A DNA stretch of 12,258 nt from Candidatus Margulisiibacteriota bacterium (GTDB lineage Bacteria > Margulisbacteria > Termititenacia > Termititenacales > Termititenacaceae): positions 1-12,258 of the forward strand of contig JAIRZV010000107.1 in NCBI GenBank assembly GCA_031267055.1, given 5' to 3'. The notes under the pieces are model-generated. The model searched no databases. It was given only the letters and a program-made list of their open reading frames with translations, and was not told the DNA's origin. This document shows, piece after piece, positions 1 through 7,040 of this stretch. Both the position numbers and the translations under genes were made by a program. Positions within the stretch are counted from its first letter, which is position 1. Every line of letters starts with the position of its first letter.

Positions 1-312
1 TCTTTGTTAAGCGGCGCGGCGATCGGTATTTTTGTCTTGTGTGCCAAAGACCGCCTGCAACTGCCGGAAATGGCCGCACAGGATCTATCCGCCGCCACGC
101 AAAATATTTTGCTGGAAGCCGTACATCTCGGACTGGGCAGCGGCTGGCTGGGTATCAACGGCCACCAAGAGCGCGCGGCCGCCGCGAAAAAATTATTCGA
201 TCTGCCGGAAAACATCGAAGTATTCTCGGCCATCGCCGTTGGCTATCCGGCGGAGAGCAGAAAAGCTGAACCGCGCTACGACGAGCAACGCGTGCATTGG
301 GAAAAATACTAA
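1..312 (+). CDS. Nitroreductase family protein, C-terminal part (5' end outside window)
   Basis: The visible 103 codons are the C-terminal half of an FMN-dependent nitroreductase-like oxidoreductase, a family that reduces nitro compounds, quinones or flavins with NAD(P)H. The supporting stretch is QDLSAATQNILLEAVHLGLGSGWLGI, the usual helix and loop in which an acidic residue and the A-x-Q-N segment precede a G-L-G-S-x-W motif. It is followed by the typical tail LPENIEVFSAIAVGYP and a final R-Y-D-E segment ending in VHWEKY. The reading frame is open through base 1, so the true start lies upstream; the TTG at 4 is not a credible start because family members need about 70-90 more residues, including the FMN-binding Arg/Ser motif. 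The physiological substrate cannot be told. The gene ends at a TAA and is followed by a 154-bp intergenic region. Confidence 0.85.
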   Translation, partial: SLLSGAAIGIFVLCAKDRLQLPEMAAQDLSAATQNILLEAVHLGLGSGWLGINGHQERAAAAKKLFDLPENIEVFSAIAVGYPAESRKAEPRYDEQRVHWEKY

Positions 313-390
313 AATTCAGCCTCTGAATAATTGTTTCATGTTTCAGATTAATTGCATCATTTTGCAACAATTAGTTTTTTGCCAGCGGCC

Positions 391-420
391 TTGACAGCCC
401 TTAATTGAGCCGCCTATAAT
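391..420 (+). promoter_or_regulatory. Consensus sigma-70 type promoter of the DUF4143 ATPase gene
   Basis: TTGACA at 391-396 and TATAAT at 415-420 are both perfect consensus hexamers, 18 bp apart. Transcription is predicted to start near 427, immediately before the inverted repeat at 428-454. This is the best promoter in the window by match to consensus, which is striking for an accessory gene and suggests that it needs a repressor to hold it down. Confidence 0.8.
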
Positions 421-427
421 TACCTTG

Positions 428-454
428 CAAATCGAAAGTACAACTTTCGATTTG
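428..454. repeat. Perfect 12-bp inverted repeat at the predicted transcription start (operator or 5' mRNA hairpin)
   Basis: CAAATCGAAAGT (428-439) and ACTTTCGATTTG (443-454) are exact reverse complements around a 3-nt spacer. The repeat begins about one base after the predicted +1 and ends one base before the AAGGA ribosome site (456-460), 6 nt before the ATG at 467. As DNA it could be a dimeric repressor site blocking initiation. As RNA it would form a 12-bp hairpin at the extreme 5' end, next to the SD. There is no T-run after it, so it is not a terminator. Confidence 0.8.
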
Positions 455-466
455 TAAGGATAGTTT

Positions 467-1627
467 ATGGAGCAATATTTAACCAGGATCAGCGAATCGG
501 CCCTGCGCGACAGGCTAAAAGCCGCGCCGGTAGTGGCTGTAATTGGCCCGCGCCAGTGCGGAAAATCAACTCTGGTAAAACATTTGTTCAGAAAACGCAA
601 AAATATTCTTTACCTGGATCTAGAACGCCCGACCGATCTGGAAAAACTTACCTTACCGGAGTTATTCTTGCAGGCGCAAAAAGACAAACTAATCTGCATC
701 GACGAAATACAGCGCAAGCCGGAGCTTTTTCCGTTAATCAGAAGTCTGGTGGATGAATGGGATCGTCCGGGTTGCTTTTTGATCCTGGGCTCAGCTTCCA
801 GAGAATTACTCAAACAAACCTCCGAAAGCCTCGCCGGCAGAATTTCTTACAACAGACTGACGCCTTTTTTATTAAATGAGTTGCCCGGCTGTGTTATCGC
901 AGATTATTTAATTCGCGGTGGATTTCCGCGCAGCATTCTGGCCGACAACGAGAAACATTCTTACGAATGGCGGCAGGATTTTATCGCTACTTTTTTGGAA
1001 CGTGACCTGCGGCAATGGGCCGGATTTACGCCGACAACTATGCGGCGGCTCTGGAAAATGCTGGCGCATCTCAATGGCCAAACAGCTAATTTCGCGATGC
1101 TGGGCTCGGCGTTAAATATCAGCGCGGTGTCAGCCAGACGCTACATTGAGCTGTTAACCAGCACGTACATGACAGATCTGGTTGAGCCTTATTTTTCTAA
1201 TCTAAAAAAACGTTTAGTCAAAGCGCCCAAAGTCTATATTGCTGATTCTGGCCTGGCCAACGCTTTGCTGGAAATCCGCTCTTATGCTGACCTGACGGGG
1301 CATCCGTCCATCGGCGCCATCTGGGAAAGCGTGGTGCTGGCCAATTTGCGGGGTTGGTATCCCAATGCGGAGATTTTTTATTACCGCACTTCTGCCGGAG
1401 CGGAAATTGATTTCATATTAAAATTTGCCGGCCAAGTAGTCGCTTTAGAATGTAAAGTATCCAGCGAAACCAGTTTGTCCAAAGGCAATTATTTCGCGCT
1501 GGAAGACATTAAGCCCCGGCAGACTTTTGTGGTGGCGCCATCCGGCTCCAGCTGGCCAATGCGGAAAAATATCGAAGTGGTCTCGTTAAAAGAACTGCGC
1601 CACAAATTGCGGAAAATATTTTCTTAA
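467..1627 (+). CDS. AAA-family ATPase with C-terminal DUF4143 / PD-(D/E)XK-like domain
   Basis: This 386-aa cytoplasmic P-loop ATPase belongs to the AAA_14-DUF4143 family, whose members are widespread and mobile but have no settled function. The Walker A motif is GPRQCGKST (residues 27-35), Walker B is LICIDE (75-80), a sensor-like GSAS sits at 108-111 and SLAGR at 121-125. The middle contains a winged-helix-like stretch (about 190-240) starting after the conserved ERDL. The C-terminal part has GAEIDF (311-316) followed by ALECK (326-330), an E-x-D...E-x-K arrangement like PD-(D/E)XK nuclease folds; nuclease activity is not established. The start is set by AAGGA 6 nt upstream. Length is normal for the family. 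It stands alone under its own strong promoter and palindrome, and its stop is 4 nt from the convergent guaA stop. No toxin or antitoxin partner is visible. Confidence 0.88.
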   Translation: MEQYLTRISESALRDRLKAAPVVAVIGPRQCGKSTLVKHLFRKRKNILYLDLERPTDLEKLTLPELFLQAQKDKLICIDEIQRKPELFPLIRSLVDEWDRPGCFLILGSASRELLKQTSESLAGRISYNRLTPFLLNELPGCVIADYLIRGGFPRSILADNEKHSYEWRQDFIATFLERDLRQWAGFTPTTMRRLWKMLAHLNGQTANFAMLGSALNISAVSARRYIELLTSTYMTDLVEPYFSNLKKRLVKAPKVYIADSGLANALLEIRSYADLTGHPSIGAIWESVVLANLRGWYPNAEIFYYRTSAGAEIDFILKFAGQVVALECKVSSETSLSKGNYFALEDIKPRQTFVVAPSGSSWPMRKNIEVVSLKELRHKLRKIFS

Positions 1628-1631
1628 CTAA

Positions 1632-3176
1632 CTATTCCCACTCGATCGTCGCCGGTGGCTTGGAAGAAATGTCGTAGCAGACACGTGTGATCTCCGGCAC
1701 TTCGTTGATAATGCGCGAGGAAATTTTCTCCAGTAGTTCCCAGGGCAGATGCGCCACGCGGGCGGTCATGGCGTCCTCGCTGGTCACACAGCGCACAGCA
1801 CAGGTCATGCCGTAAGTCCGCGCGTCGCCCATCACGCCGACCGTCCGTACATCAGGCAATAGAATCACCGGCGCTTGCCAGATCTTGTTGTACCAGCCGG
1901 CGGCTTTGATCTCCGCCATGACAATACTGTCCGCTTCCTGCAGGACACGCACTCTCTCCGGCGTGATCTCGCCAATGATGCGTATGGCCAGCCCGGGCCC
2001 GGGAAAAGGATGGCGGTTGATCAGATCATCGTGCAGACCCAGCTCACGGCCAAGCCGGCGCACTTCGTCTTTGAAAAGCCAGCGCAACGGCTCGATCAGC
2101 TTGAATTTCATATCTGCCGGCAGGCCGCCAACATTGTGATGCGTCTTGATCTTGGCGGCAGTTTTGGCCTGTGTGCCGCCAGCTACCGCGGATTCGATGA
2201 CATCAGGATACAGTGTGCCCTGCGCCAAAAACTGAAAATCGCCAATTTTGCGCGCCTCTTCCTCAAAAGTGCGTACAAATTCATTGCCGATGCGTTTGCG
2301 TTTTTCCTCGGGATCACTGACGCCCTGGACTTTTTCCATAAAACGCCGCGCGGCGTCGATATGCACCAGCTTGATCCGCAGATATTTAGAAATAAGATCG
2401 ACCACGCGCCGCGCCTCGTCTTTGCGCATGAAGCCCTGATCGATGAACATGCAGATCAGCTGTTCACCGATCGCTTTATGCAAAAGCGCGGCCACAGTTG
2501 TCGAATCCACGCCGCCGGACAATCCCAGCAGGACTTTGCCGTCGCCGACAATTTTGCGGATGCGTTTAACTTCGGTCTCAAGATAATTCGCCATTGTCCA
2601 CGCCGGCTGTGCCTGACAAACGCCGAAAATAAAATTTTTAATTATGTCCAGACCTTTGACCGTATGCGCCACTTCAGGGTGAAATTGCACGCCGTAAATC
2701 CGGCGCGCGGGATTTTCAACCGCGGCGTTTTCCAGACTGTCCGTGGAAGCGATCCGGCGGAATCCGTCCGGCAGGCGCACACAGGAATCCCCGTGCGACA
2801 TCCAGGCCATGAAATTATCCTCCAAACCGACGAACAAAGCCGAGCTTGTGTCCACGCGCAGCGCCGCTTTGCCGTATTCACGTTTAGCGGTGTGCCGCTC
2901 GACCTGACCGCCCAGCAAATCCACAAGCAGCTGCATGCCGTAACAAATACCCAAAATCGGAATGCCCAGCTCCAAAAGCGCGGCATCCAGTTTTGGCGCG
3001 TCCTCCGCATAAACTGACGACGGTCCGCCGGAGAGAATCAGGCCAGCTGGCCGCAGTTCTTTTATTTTGGCGGCGGAAATATCATGCGGCGCCAGCTCGG
3101 AATACACATTGCATTCGCGCACCCGCCGCGCGATGAGCTGTGAATACTGCGAGCCGTAATCCAAAATGATGATCAA
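1632..3176 (-). CDS. guaA: GMP synthase (glutamine-hydrolysing)
   Basis: Converts XMP to GMP with ATP and glutamine, the last step of GTP synthesis, in the cytoplasm. The 514-aa product has the full two-part structure. The class I glutamine amidotransferase domain (1 to about 190) has nucleophile Cys78 in GICYG and the His166/Glu168 pair in FHPEV. The ATP pyrophosphatase domain follows, with PP-loop SGGVDS (220-225). The C-terminal dimerisation domain contains HPFPGPGLAIR (389-399) and ends in the family-typical IEWE. I place the start at TTG (3176-3174), which overlaps the guaB stop as TTGA. An SD-like AAGGG lies at 3188-3184, 7 nt upstream, and the protein then begins MIIILDYGSQY as in other GuaA proteins. 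The frame stays open to 3314, but that extension lies inside guaB and has no family similarity. It is translationally coupled to guaB. Confidence 0.97.
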   Translation of the reverse strand: MIIILDYGSQYSQLIARRVRECNVYSELAPHDISAAKIKELRPAGLILSGGPSSVYAEDAPKLDAALLELGIPILGICYGMQLLVDLLGGQVERHTAKREYGKAALRVDTSSALFVGLEDNFMAWMSHGDSCVRLPDGFRRIASTDSLENAAVENPARRIYGVQFHPEVAHTVKGLDIIKNFIFGVCQAQPAWTMANYLETEVKRIRKIVGDGKVLLGLSGGVDSTTVAALLHKAIGEQLICMFIDQGFMRKDEARRVVDLISKYLRIKLVHIDAARRFMEKVQGVSDPEEKRKRIGNEFVRTFEEEARKIGDFQFLAQGTLYPDVIESAVAGGTQAKTAAKIKTHHNVGGLPADMKFKLIEPLRWLFKDEVRRLGRELGLHDDLINRHPFPGPGLAIRIIGEITPERVRVLQEADSIVMAEIKAAGWYNKIWQAPVILLPDVRTVGVMGDARTYGMTCAVRCVTSEDAMTARVAHLPWELLEKISSRIINEVPEITRVCYDISSKPPATIEWE

Positions 3177-4657
3177 GCAAAATCCCTTGTCGTGTAATTC
3201 GGCGTTTCTTTGGTGATCTGAATATCGTGCGGATGCGACTCGACCAGACCGGCATGCGTGATTTTCACGAAACGGCCTCCTTGATGCAAAGCCTCGATCG
3301 TCGGCGTGCCGCAATAACCCAAGCCCGAACGCAGTCCGCCCAGCATTTGATAAACCACTTCTTTGACCGTGCCGCGGTAAGGTATGCGCCCCTCCACGCC
3401 TTCGGGTACAAATTTGCGCGCCTCACTTTGGAAATAACGGTCTTTGCCGCCGGCTTCCATAGCGCCCAAACTGCCCATGCCGCGGTAGATCTTAAAACGC
3501 CGGCCATGCAGGATTTCCACTTCGCCCGGAGCCTCATCGCAGCCAGCGAACAAAGAGCCGAGCATCACGGTCGACGCGCCGGCCGCCAGAGCTTTGACTA
3601 TATCGCCGGAATACTGAATGCCGCCGTCGGCGATCACCGGAATATCAGACTTGGCCGCTTCCAGAGCGCAGTCGTACACCGCGGTGATCTGCGGCAAACC
3701 GACGCCGGCCACCACGCGCGTCGTGCAGATCGAGCCGGGGCCGATGCCGACTTTCACGCAATCCGCGCCGGCTTCGATAAGCGCGCGTGTGCCTTCCGCG
3801 GTCGCCACATTGCCGGCGATGAGCTGCAGATCGGGATAGGCTTTGCGGATTTTCTTGACCAGCCGCAAAACACCTTCGGAATGGCCGTGCGCCGTGTCCA
3901 GCACCACAGCGTCAACCTGCGCCCTAATCAACGCCGCCAATCGGTCCAGTGCGTTTTCCGTGACACCGATCGCCGCGCCGCAGAGCAACCGTCCGCGCGC
4001 ATCCTTGGCCGCGTTGGGAAACTCGATATTTTTCTTAATGTCTTTGATCGTGATCAGGCCTTTGAGCAGGCCATTTTTGTCCACGATCGGCAATTTCTCG
4101 ATCTTGGATTTCTTCATGATCTGCTGGGCTTCCGGCAAAGTGGTGCCTTCGGGCGCCGTCACCAGATTTTGCGCGGTCATAATATTGCTGATCGGCTGAT
4201 CGTAATTTGACTCAAAACGCACATCGCGGTTAGTTACGATGCCGACGAGTTTGCCGCCCGGGTTGGTGATCGGCACACCGGAAATATGATAATGTTCCAT
4301 CAACTGCACAGCTTCTTGCACAGTGTTATCCGGCCCCAGATGAAACGGATCAACAATAACACCGTTTTCCGAACGTTTAACTTTGTCCACTTCAGCGGCC
4401 TGCGCTTCTATGTTCATGCTTTTGTGAATGATGCCGATGCCGCCCTCGCGCGCCACAGCGATCGCCATGCGCGAGTCGGTCACTGTGTCCATGCCGGCGG
4501 AAAGCAACGGCACATTCAGCGTGATCTTTTTGGTCAGGCGGGTTTGCAGCGAAACATCTTTGGGCAAAATTTGCGAGCGCGCCGGTATCAGCAGCACATC
4601 GTCAAACGTCAAACCTTCTTTGGTAAATTTGTCGGGGTTGAGACCGCAAGAAACCAT
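3173..4657 (-). CDS. guaB: Inosine-5'-monophosphate dehydrogenase
   Basis: Oxidises IMP to XMP with NAD+, the rate-limiting step towards GMP; its product is the substrate of GuaA encoded directly downstream. The 494-aa protein has a normal length. The TIM barrel begins at GLTFDDVLLIPA (15-26). It is interrupted by a CBS-domain pair (about 100-210) that usually senses purine nucleotides. Catalytic Cys311 is in GPGSICTTR, the phosphate-binding loop is at IADGG (342-346), the YRGMGS segment is at 391-396, and the flap EGVEGRIPYRG contains the conserved Arg424/Tyr427 region. The start ATG at 4657 has no SD, and the -10 box ends only 5 nt upstream, so the mRNA is probably leaderless. There is therefore no space for a purine riboswitch. 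guaB and guaA overlap as TTGA. Confidence 0.97.
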   Translation of the reverse strand: MVSCGLNPDKFTKEGLTFDDVLLIPARSQILPKDVSLQTRLTKKITLNVPLLSAGMDTVTDSRMAIAVAREGGIGIIHKSMNIEAQAAEVDKVKRSENGVIVDPFHLGPDNTVQEAVQLMEHYHISGVPITNPGGKLVGIVTNRDVRFESNYDQPISNIMTAQNLVTAPEGTTLPEAQQIMKKSKIEKLPIVDKNGLLKGLITIKDIKKNIEFPNAAKDARGRLLCGAAIGVTENALDRLAALIRAQVDAVVLDTAHGHSEGVLRLVKKIRKAYPDLQLIAGNVATAEGTRALIEAGADCVKVGIGPGSICTTRVVAGVGLPQITAVYDCALEAAKSDIPVIADGGIQYSGDIVKALAAGASTVMLGSLFAGCDEAPGEVEILHGRRFKIYRGMGSLGAMEAGGKDRYFQSEARKFVPEGVEGRIPYRGTVKEVVYQMLGGLRSGLGYCGTPTIEALHQGGRFVKITHAGLVESHPHDIQITKETPNYTTRDFA

Positions 4658-4662
4658 GCGTA

Positions 4663-4691
4663 TTTATATTATATTCGGCAAAAACAGTCAA
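4663..4691 (-). promoter_or_regulatory. guaBA promoter, predicted leaderless
   Basis: Read on the minus strand, TTGACT (4691-4686) and TATAAA (4668-4663) are separated by 17 bp. Only 5 nt lie between the -10 box and the guaB ATG, so the predicted +1 falls on or next to the start codon. A second match, TATAAT at 4673-4668, would leave only 12 bp from the -35 and is less likely. The promoter interleaves with that of argS. Confidence 0.65.
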
Positions 4692-4703
4692 TATTGTTAT
4701 AAT
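4675..4703 (+). promoter_or_regulatory. argS promoter, predicted leaderless
   Basis: TCGGCA (4675-4680, 4 of 6 to consensus) and a perfect TATAAT (4698-4703) are 17 bp apart. The -10 box ends 6 nt before the argS ATG at 4710, which puts +1 at about the A of the start codon. No SD is present in AATGCCGCC just upstream. The -35 box lies in the spacer of the opposing guaB promoter and the reverse is also true. Confidence 0.65.
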
Positions 4704-4709
4704 GCCGCC

Positions 4710-6281
4710 ATGTCTATCCGTCAGGAAATCCAGGCTATTTTTGCGCAGGTAATCAGCGACAGCGAACCGGCGCCGCTGGAAGAGCCGAAAAATCTGGACT
4801 ACGGCGACTACGCCACCAATATCGCGCTGCGTCTGGCCAAGCCACTCAAAAAAGCGCCGAAAATCATCGCGCAGGAGCTCGTGTCCAAACTGGCCGCACA
4901 GACCGCTGATTTTACTTTTGCGGAAATTAACGGCTTTATCAATATCCGCGTCAGCGACCGGAAACTATTTCAAGAACTGGCCAAAATCACGCCGGACTAT
5001 GGCAAACCGGGTACGGACACTGAGCGGAGCCGAAGTGTCAGACCGCAAAAAATTTTGCTGGAATACGTTTCCGCTAATCCGACCGGCCCTCTGCACATCG
5101 GCCACGGACGCTGGGCTGTGCTCGGCGACACGCTGGCCAGAGTGCTGACTTATTGCGGACAGCAAGTCACCTGCGAATTTTATATCAACGACGCCGGACA
5201 GCAGATCGCCAATTTTGTGAATTCCGTGCGGGCAGTCCGGAAAAATCAGCCTGTGCCGGCGGACGGTTATCACGGCGCGTATATTCAAGAGCTGGCCAAA
5301 CTGGACGCCGATCCGGCGCAGACCATGTTGGACTGGCAAAAAACCACTTTGCAAAACATTCGCTCGGAATTTGACAGCTGGTTTTCGGAGAAAACTTTGC
5401 ACGAGAGCGGTGCAGTGGATCAAGCGCTGGAAATTTTGCGGCAAAAAAATCTGCTTTACACCGGTGAAAATGAATATGCTGGCGCGCTGGTTTTTCGCTC
5501 GACAAATTTCGGCGATGACAAAGATCGCGTCCTCATCAAAAGCAGCGGCGAAAAAACTTATTTTACCGCGGACATCGCTTATCACAAAAACAAACTAGAC
5601 CGTGGCTTCGATCGGCTCATCAATATTTGGGGCGCCGATCATCACGGCTACATTGCCCGTGTGCGCGCGGCTATCGAGGCGCTGACCGGACGCCAGGATG
5701 TCCTGCAGGTCATTCTCGGCCAGCTGGTCAATTTATTTCGCGGCGGCGAGCCGGTCAAAATGTCCAAACGTACCGGCGAGATGATCACTCTACAGGAAGT
5801 CCTTGAGGAGATCGGCGTGGATGCCGCGCGCTATTTTCTGGCCGCCGCTAAACCCGACACGGCGCTGGATTTGGATCGGGAGCTGGCCCAAAAACAAAGC
5901 AATGATAATCCGGTTTATTATGTGCCGTACGCTCACGCGCGGATCTGCTCGATACTGCGCCAGGCCGTAAAGGCGCAGCATGCTGCCCCTCCGCGATTGC
6001 CGCCACCGGACAAATTGGAAACAGCGGAAAGAACGCTGATTTTAAAAATGCTCCGCCTGCCGGAGGAAATAGAAGCCATCGCGCAAAATTACGCCATTCA
6101 CCGGCTCTGCGCCTACGCGCAGGAACTCGCGGCGTTGTTCCATAATTTTTATCATGAATGTCAGGTTATCTCGGAAGACATTCAGACCACAACCAGACGT
6201 CTGCAAATAATTCAGGCCGCGCGAATAGTTTTAAAAATTATTTTCGATTTGCTGGGGATCGAAGCGCCGGAAAAAATGTAG
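4710..6281 (+). CDS. argS: Arginyl-tRNA synthetase
   Basis: Charges tRNA-Arg with arginine in the cytoplasm; a tRNA-Arg gene occurs at the other end of this window. The 523-aa class I synthetase has an N-terminal Add-1-like domain (1 to about 95) and the catalytic core with SANPTGPLHIGHGR (HIGH at 129-132). WGADHHGY follows at 307-314, then KMSKR (350-354) in place of the canonical KMSKS, which is common in ArgRS. The all-helical DALR anticodon-binding domain runs from about 400 to the C-terminus, ending LGIEAPEKM. It is shorter than the usual 550-580 aa. The start is the ATG at 4710, giving a family-like N-terminus; the frame is open upstream to 4428 but that part lies antisense to guaB. Residues 103-110 (DTERSRSV) are encoded by a palindromic repeat and look like an insertion between the N-terminal and catalytic domains. 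Confidence 0.96.
   Translation: MSIRQEIQAIFAQVISDSEPAPLEEPKNLDYGDYATNIALRLAKPLKKAPKIIAQELVSKLAAQTADFTFAEINGFINIRVSDRKLFQELAKITPDYGKPGTDTERSRSVRPQKILLEYVSANPTGPLHIGHGRWAVLGDTLARVLTYCGQQVTCEFYINDAGQQIANFVNSVRAVRKNQPVPADGYHGAYIQELAKLDADPAQTMLDWQKTTLQNIRSEFDSWFSEKTLHESGAVDQALEILRQKNLLYTGENEYAGALVFRSTNFGDDKDRVLIKSSGEKTYFTADIAYHKNKLDRGFDRLINIWGADHHGYIARVRAAIEALTGRQDVLQVILGQLVNLFRGGEPVKMSKRTGEMITLQEVLEEIGVDAARYFLAAAKPDTALDLDRELAQKQSNDNPVYYVPYAHARICSILRQAVKAQHAAPPRLPPPDKLETAERTLILKMLRLPEEIEAIAQNYAIHRLCAYAQELAALFHNFYHECQVISEDIQTTTRRLQIIQAARIVLKIIFDLLGIEAPEKM
5016..5039. repeat. 24-bp palindromic repeat inserted in frame in argS
   Basis: The unit has outer arms GACACT (5016-5021) and AGTGTC (5034-5039), exact reverse complements, around GAGCGGAGCCGA. 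It begins exactly at a codon boundary and adds 8 codons (DTERSRSV). Removing it leaves YGKPGT-RPQKILLEY, which matches the usual spacing of about 8 residues between the conserved Y-G and the K-x-L-x-E-Y before the HIGH motif. From memory, near-identical units (ACTGAGCGGAGTCGAAGTG) are dispersed REP-like repeats in Bacteroidetes and other genomes and often give TERSRS in proteins; I could not check this here. Confidence 0.7.
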
Positions 6282-6282
6282 A

Positions 6283-6951
6283 TCAATTCCAAATTGCGCC
6301 GAAAACTTTACCAGCCTCAACTTTGTTGACGTTAGCATCACCATCAAAATATGCCGTGTTGCTGCCATGTATATATAAATTGCCTTGAGGGGTAGTTCCT
6401 GTACCTACATCATCGCCAATAGAAATATAGTTCTCAACAACCATGCCGCCTACCATTTTGGAGTCGGAGTTACCAATAACAGATATATCTTTTGAGCTAG
6501 GATAACCGATCATTACGACGTCATTGACCGCATCATACTTGATGCCTTTTACCAGCATAGCGTACGGCGCGGCGGTCATTTCTATACGCGGCGTCATACG
6601 GTGATCATCTACCCAGACCTCTATCCATAAATCATTTGTACTAGTCATATTATTTATTATTGTATTGTAATCCTTTTCAAGATCTATTTTAGTCGTATAG
6701 TTGCCATCGAAAGCAGTTACCTCTTGCGAGGAGGAAGTAAAAAAAGATTCCTGGGAACTATTTGTATCAGAATTGTAATAAAACTTAAATTTCATAAATA
6801 CTGTGCCTGTATACGCCTTTCCATTCTTATCGGTCAGGTACCCTTGAAAAGAAATAATCTTATCAGACGGAATGGTGTAGTGGTCAGCACTGACAAAAAT
6901 AGTCAAAACACAAAATAAGATCAGCGCGCTAAAGAGTTTAAGCGATCTCAT
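6283..6951 (-). CDS. Secreted, possibly surface or fibre-like protein of unknown function
   Basis: The 222-aa product starts with an Sec signal peptide: Arg2 and Lys5, a hydrophobic core (about 6-20), and a VSA-D cleavage site after Ala22. Cys14 sits inside the core and is not a lipobox. The mature N-terminal domain (about 30-136) has ISFQGYLTDKNGKAYTG, then FKFYYN, DGNYTTKIDL, LWIEVWV and PRIEMTAAPYAMLVKG. This resembles a family of bacterial secreted or tail-fibre-like proteins that share F-Q-G-x-L-T-D and a P-Y-A end motif. The C-terminus (about 170-222) is Gly/Asn-rich with GNLYIHGS and looks beta-structured. The gene is clearly AT-rich (about 30-33 % GC in the 6601-6720 stretch), unlike its neighbours, suggesting transfer or a different mutational history. 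AGGGGG lies 5 nt before the ATG. Its stop is 1 nt from the argS stop. The role is not known. Confidence 0.8.
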   Translation of the reverse strand: MRSLKLFSALILFCVLTIFVSADHYTIPSDKIISFQGYLTDKNGKAYTGTVFMKFKFYYNSDTNSSQESFFTSSSQEVTAFDGNYTTKIDLEKDYNTIINNMTSTNDLWIEVWVDDHRMTPRIEMTAAPYAMLVKGIKYDAVNDVVMIGYPSSKDISVIGNSDSKMVGGMVVENYISIGDDVGTGTTPQGNLYIHGSNTAYFDGDANVNKVEAGKVFGAIWN

Positions 6952-6967
6952 GAAAACCCCCTAAAAT

Positions 6968-6996
6968 ATTATACCTTATACCATAGTCTCTGTCTA
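6968..6996 (-). promoter_or_regulatory. Promoter of the secreted-protein gene
   Basis: On the minus strand TAGACA (6996-6991, 5 of 6) and TATAAT (6973-6968, perfect) are 17 bp apart. The predicted +1 is near 6961, giving a leader of about 10 nt that contains only the GGGGG run (6961-6957) as a weak SD. Confidence 0.7.
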
Positions 6997-7040
6997 GTAT
7001 CGTTGGCGGCACGTACATAAATGCATCGAATTTTTTTGAT

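Noticed and set aside
314..328. Hairpin ATTCAG-CCT-CTGAAT just after the nitroreductase stop as a terminator
   Set aside because: Only 6 bp, AT-rich and not followed by a T-run; too weak to call.
1875..3017. Long plus-strand open frame of 380 codons opposite guaA
   Set aside because: It is complementary to strongly conserved guaA coding sequence and has no recognisable domain; high GC at third positions keeps the antisense frame open.
3177..3314. Longer N-terminus for GuaA (frame open to 3314)
   Set aside because: The extra residues lie inside the 3' end of guaB, show no similarity to GuaA, and the TTG at 3176 gives the family-typical start with an SD and stop-start overlap.
3227..4210. Long plus-strand open frame of 327 codons opposite guaB
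   Set aside because: Same reason: a shadow of guaB without protein-family features.
4428..4709. Longer N-terminus for ArgRS (frame open to 4428)
   Set aside because: The extension is antisense to guaB and crosses the promoter region; the ATG at 4710 gives the normal ArgRS N-terminus.
4658..4709. Purine riboswitch before guaB or T-box leader before argS
   Set aside because: Only 52 bp separate the two start codons and both promoters fill it; there is no leader long enough for either RNA.
6910..6915. Lipoprotein attachment at Cys14 of the secreted protein
   Set aside because: The Cys lies in the middle of the hydrophobic core after I-L-F, not in a lipobox; a signal peptidase I site follows at residue 22.
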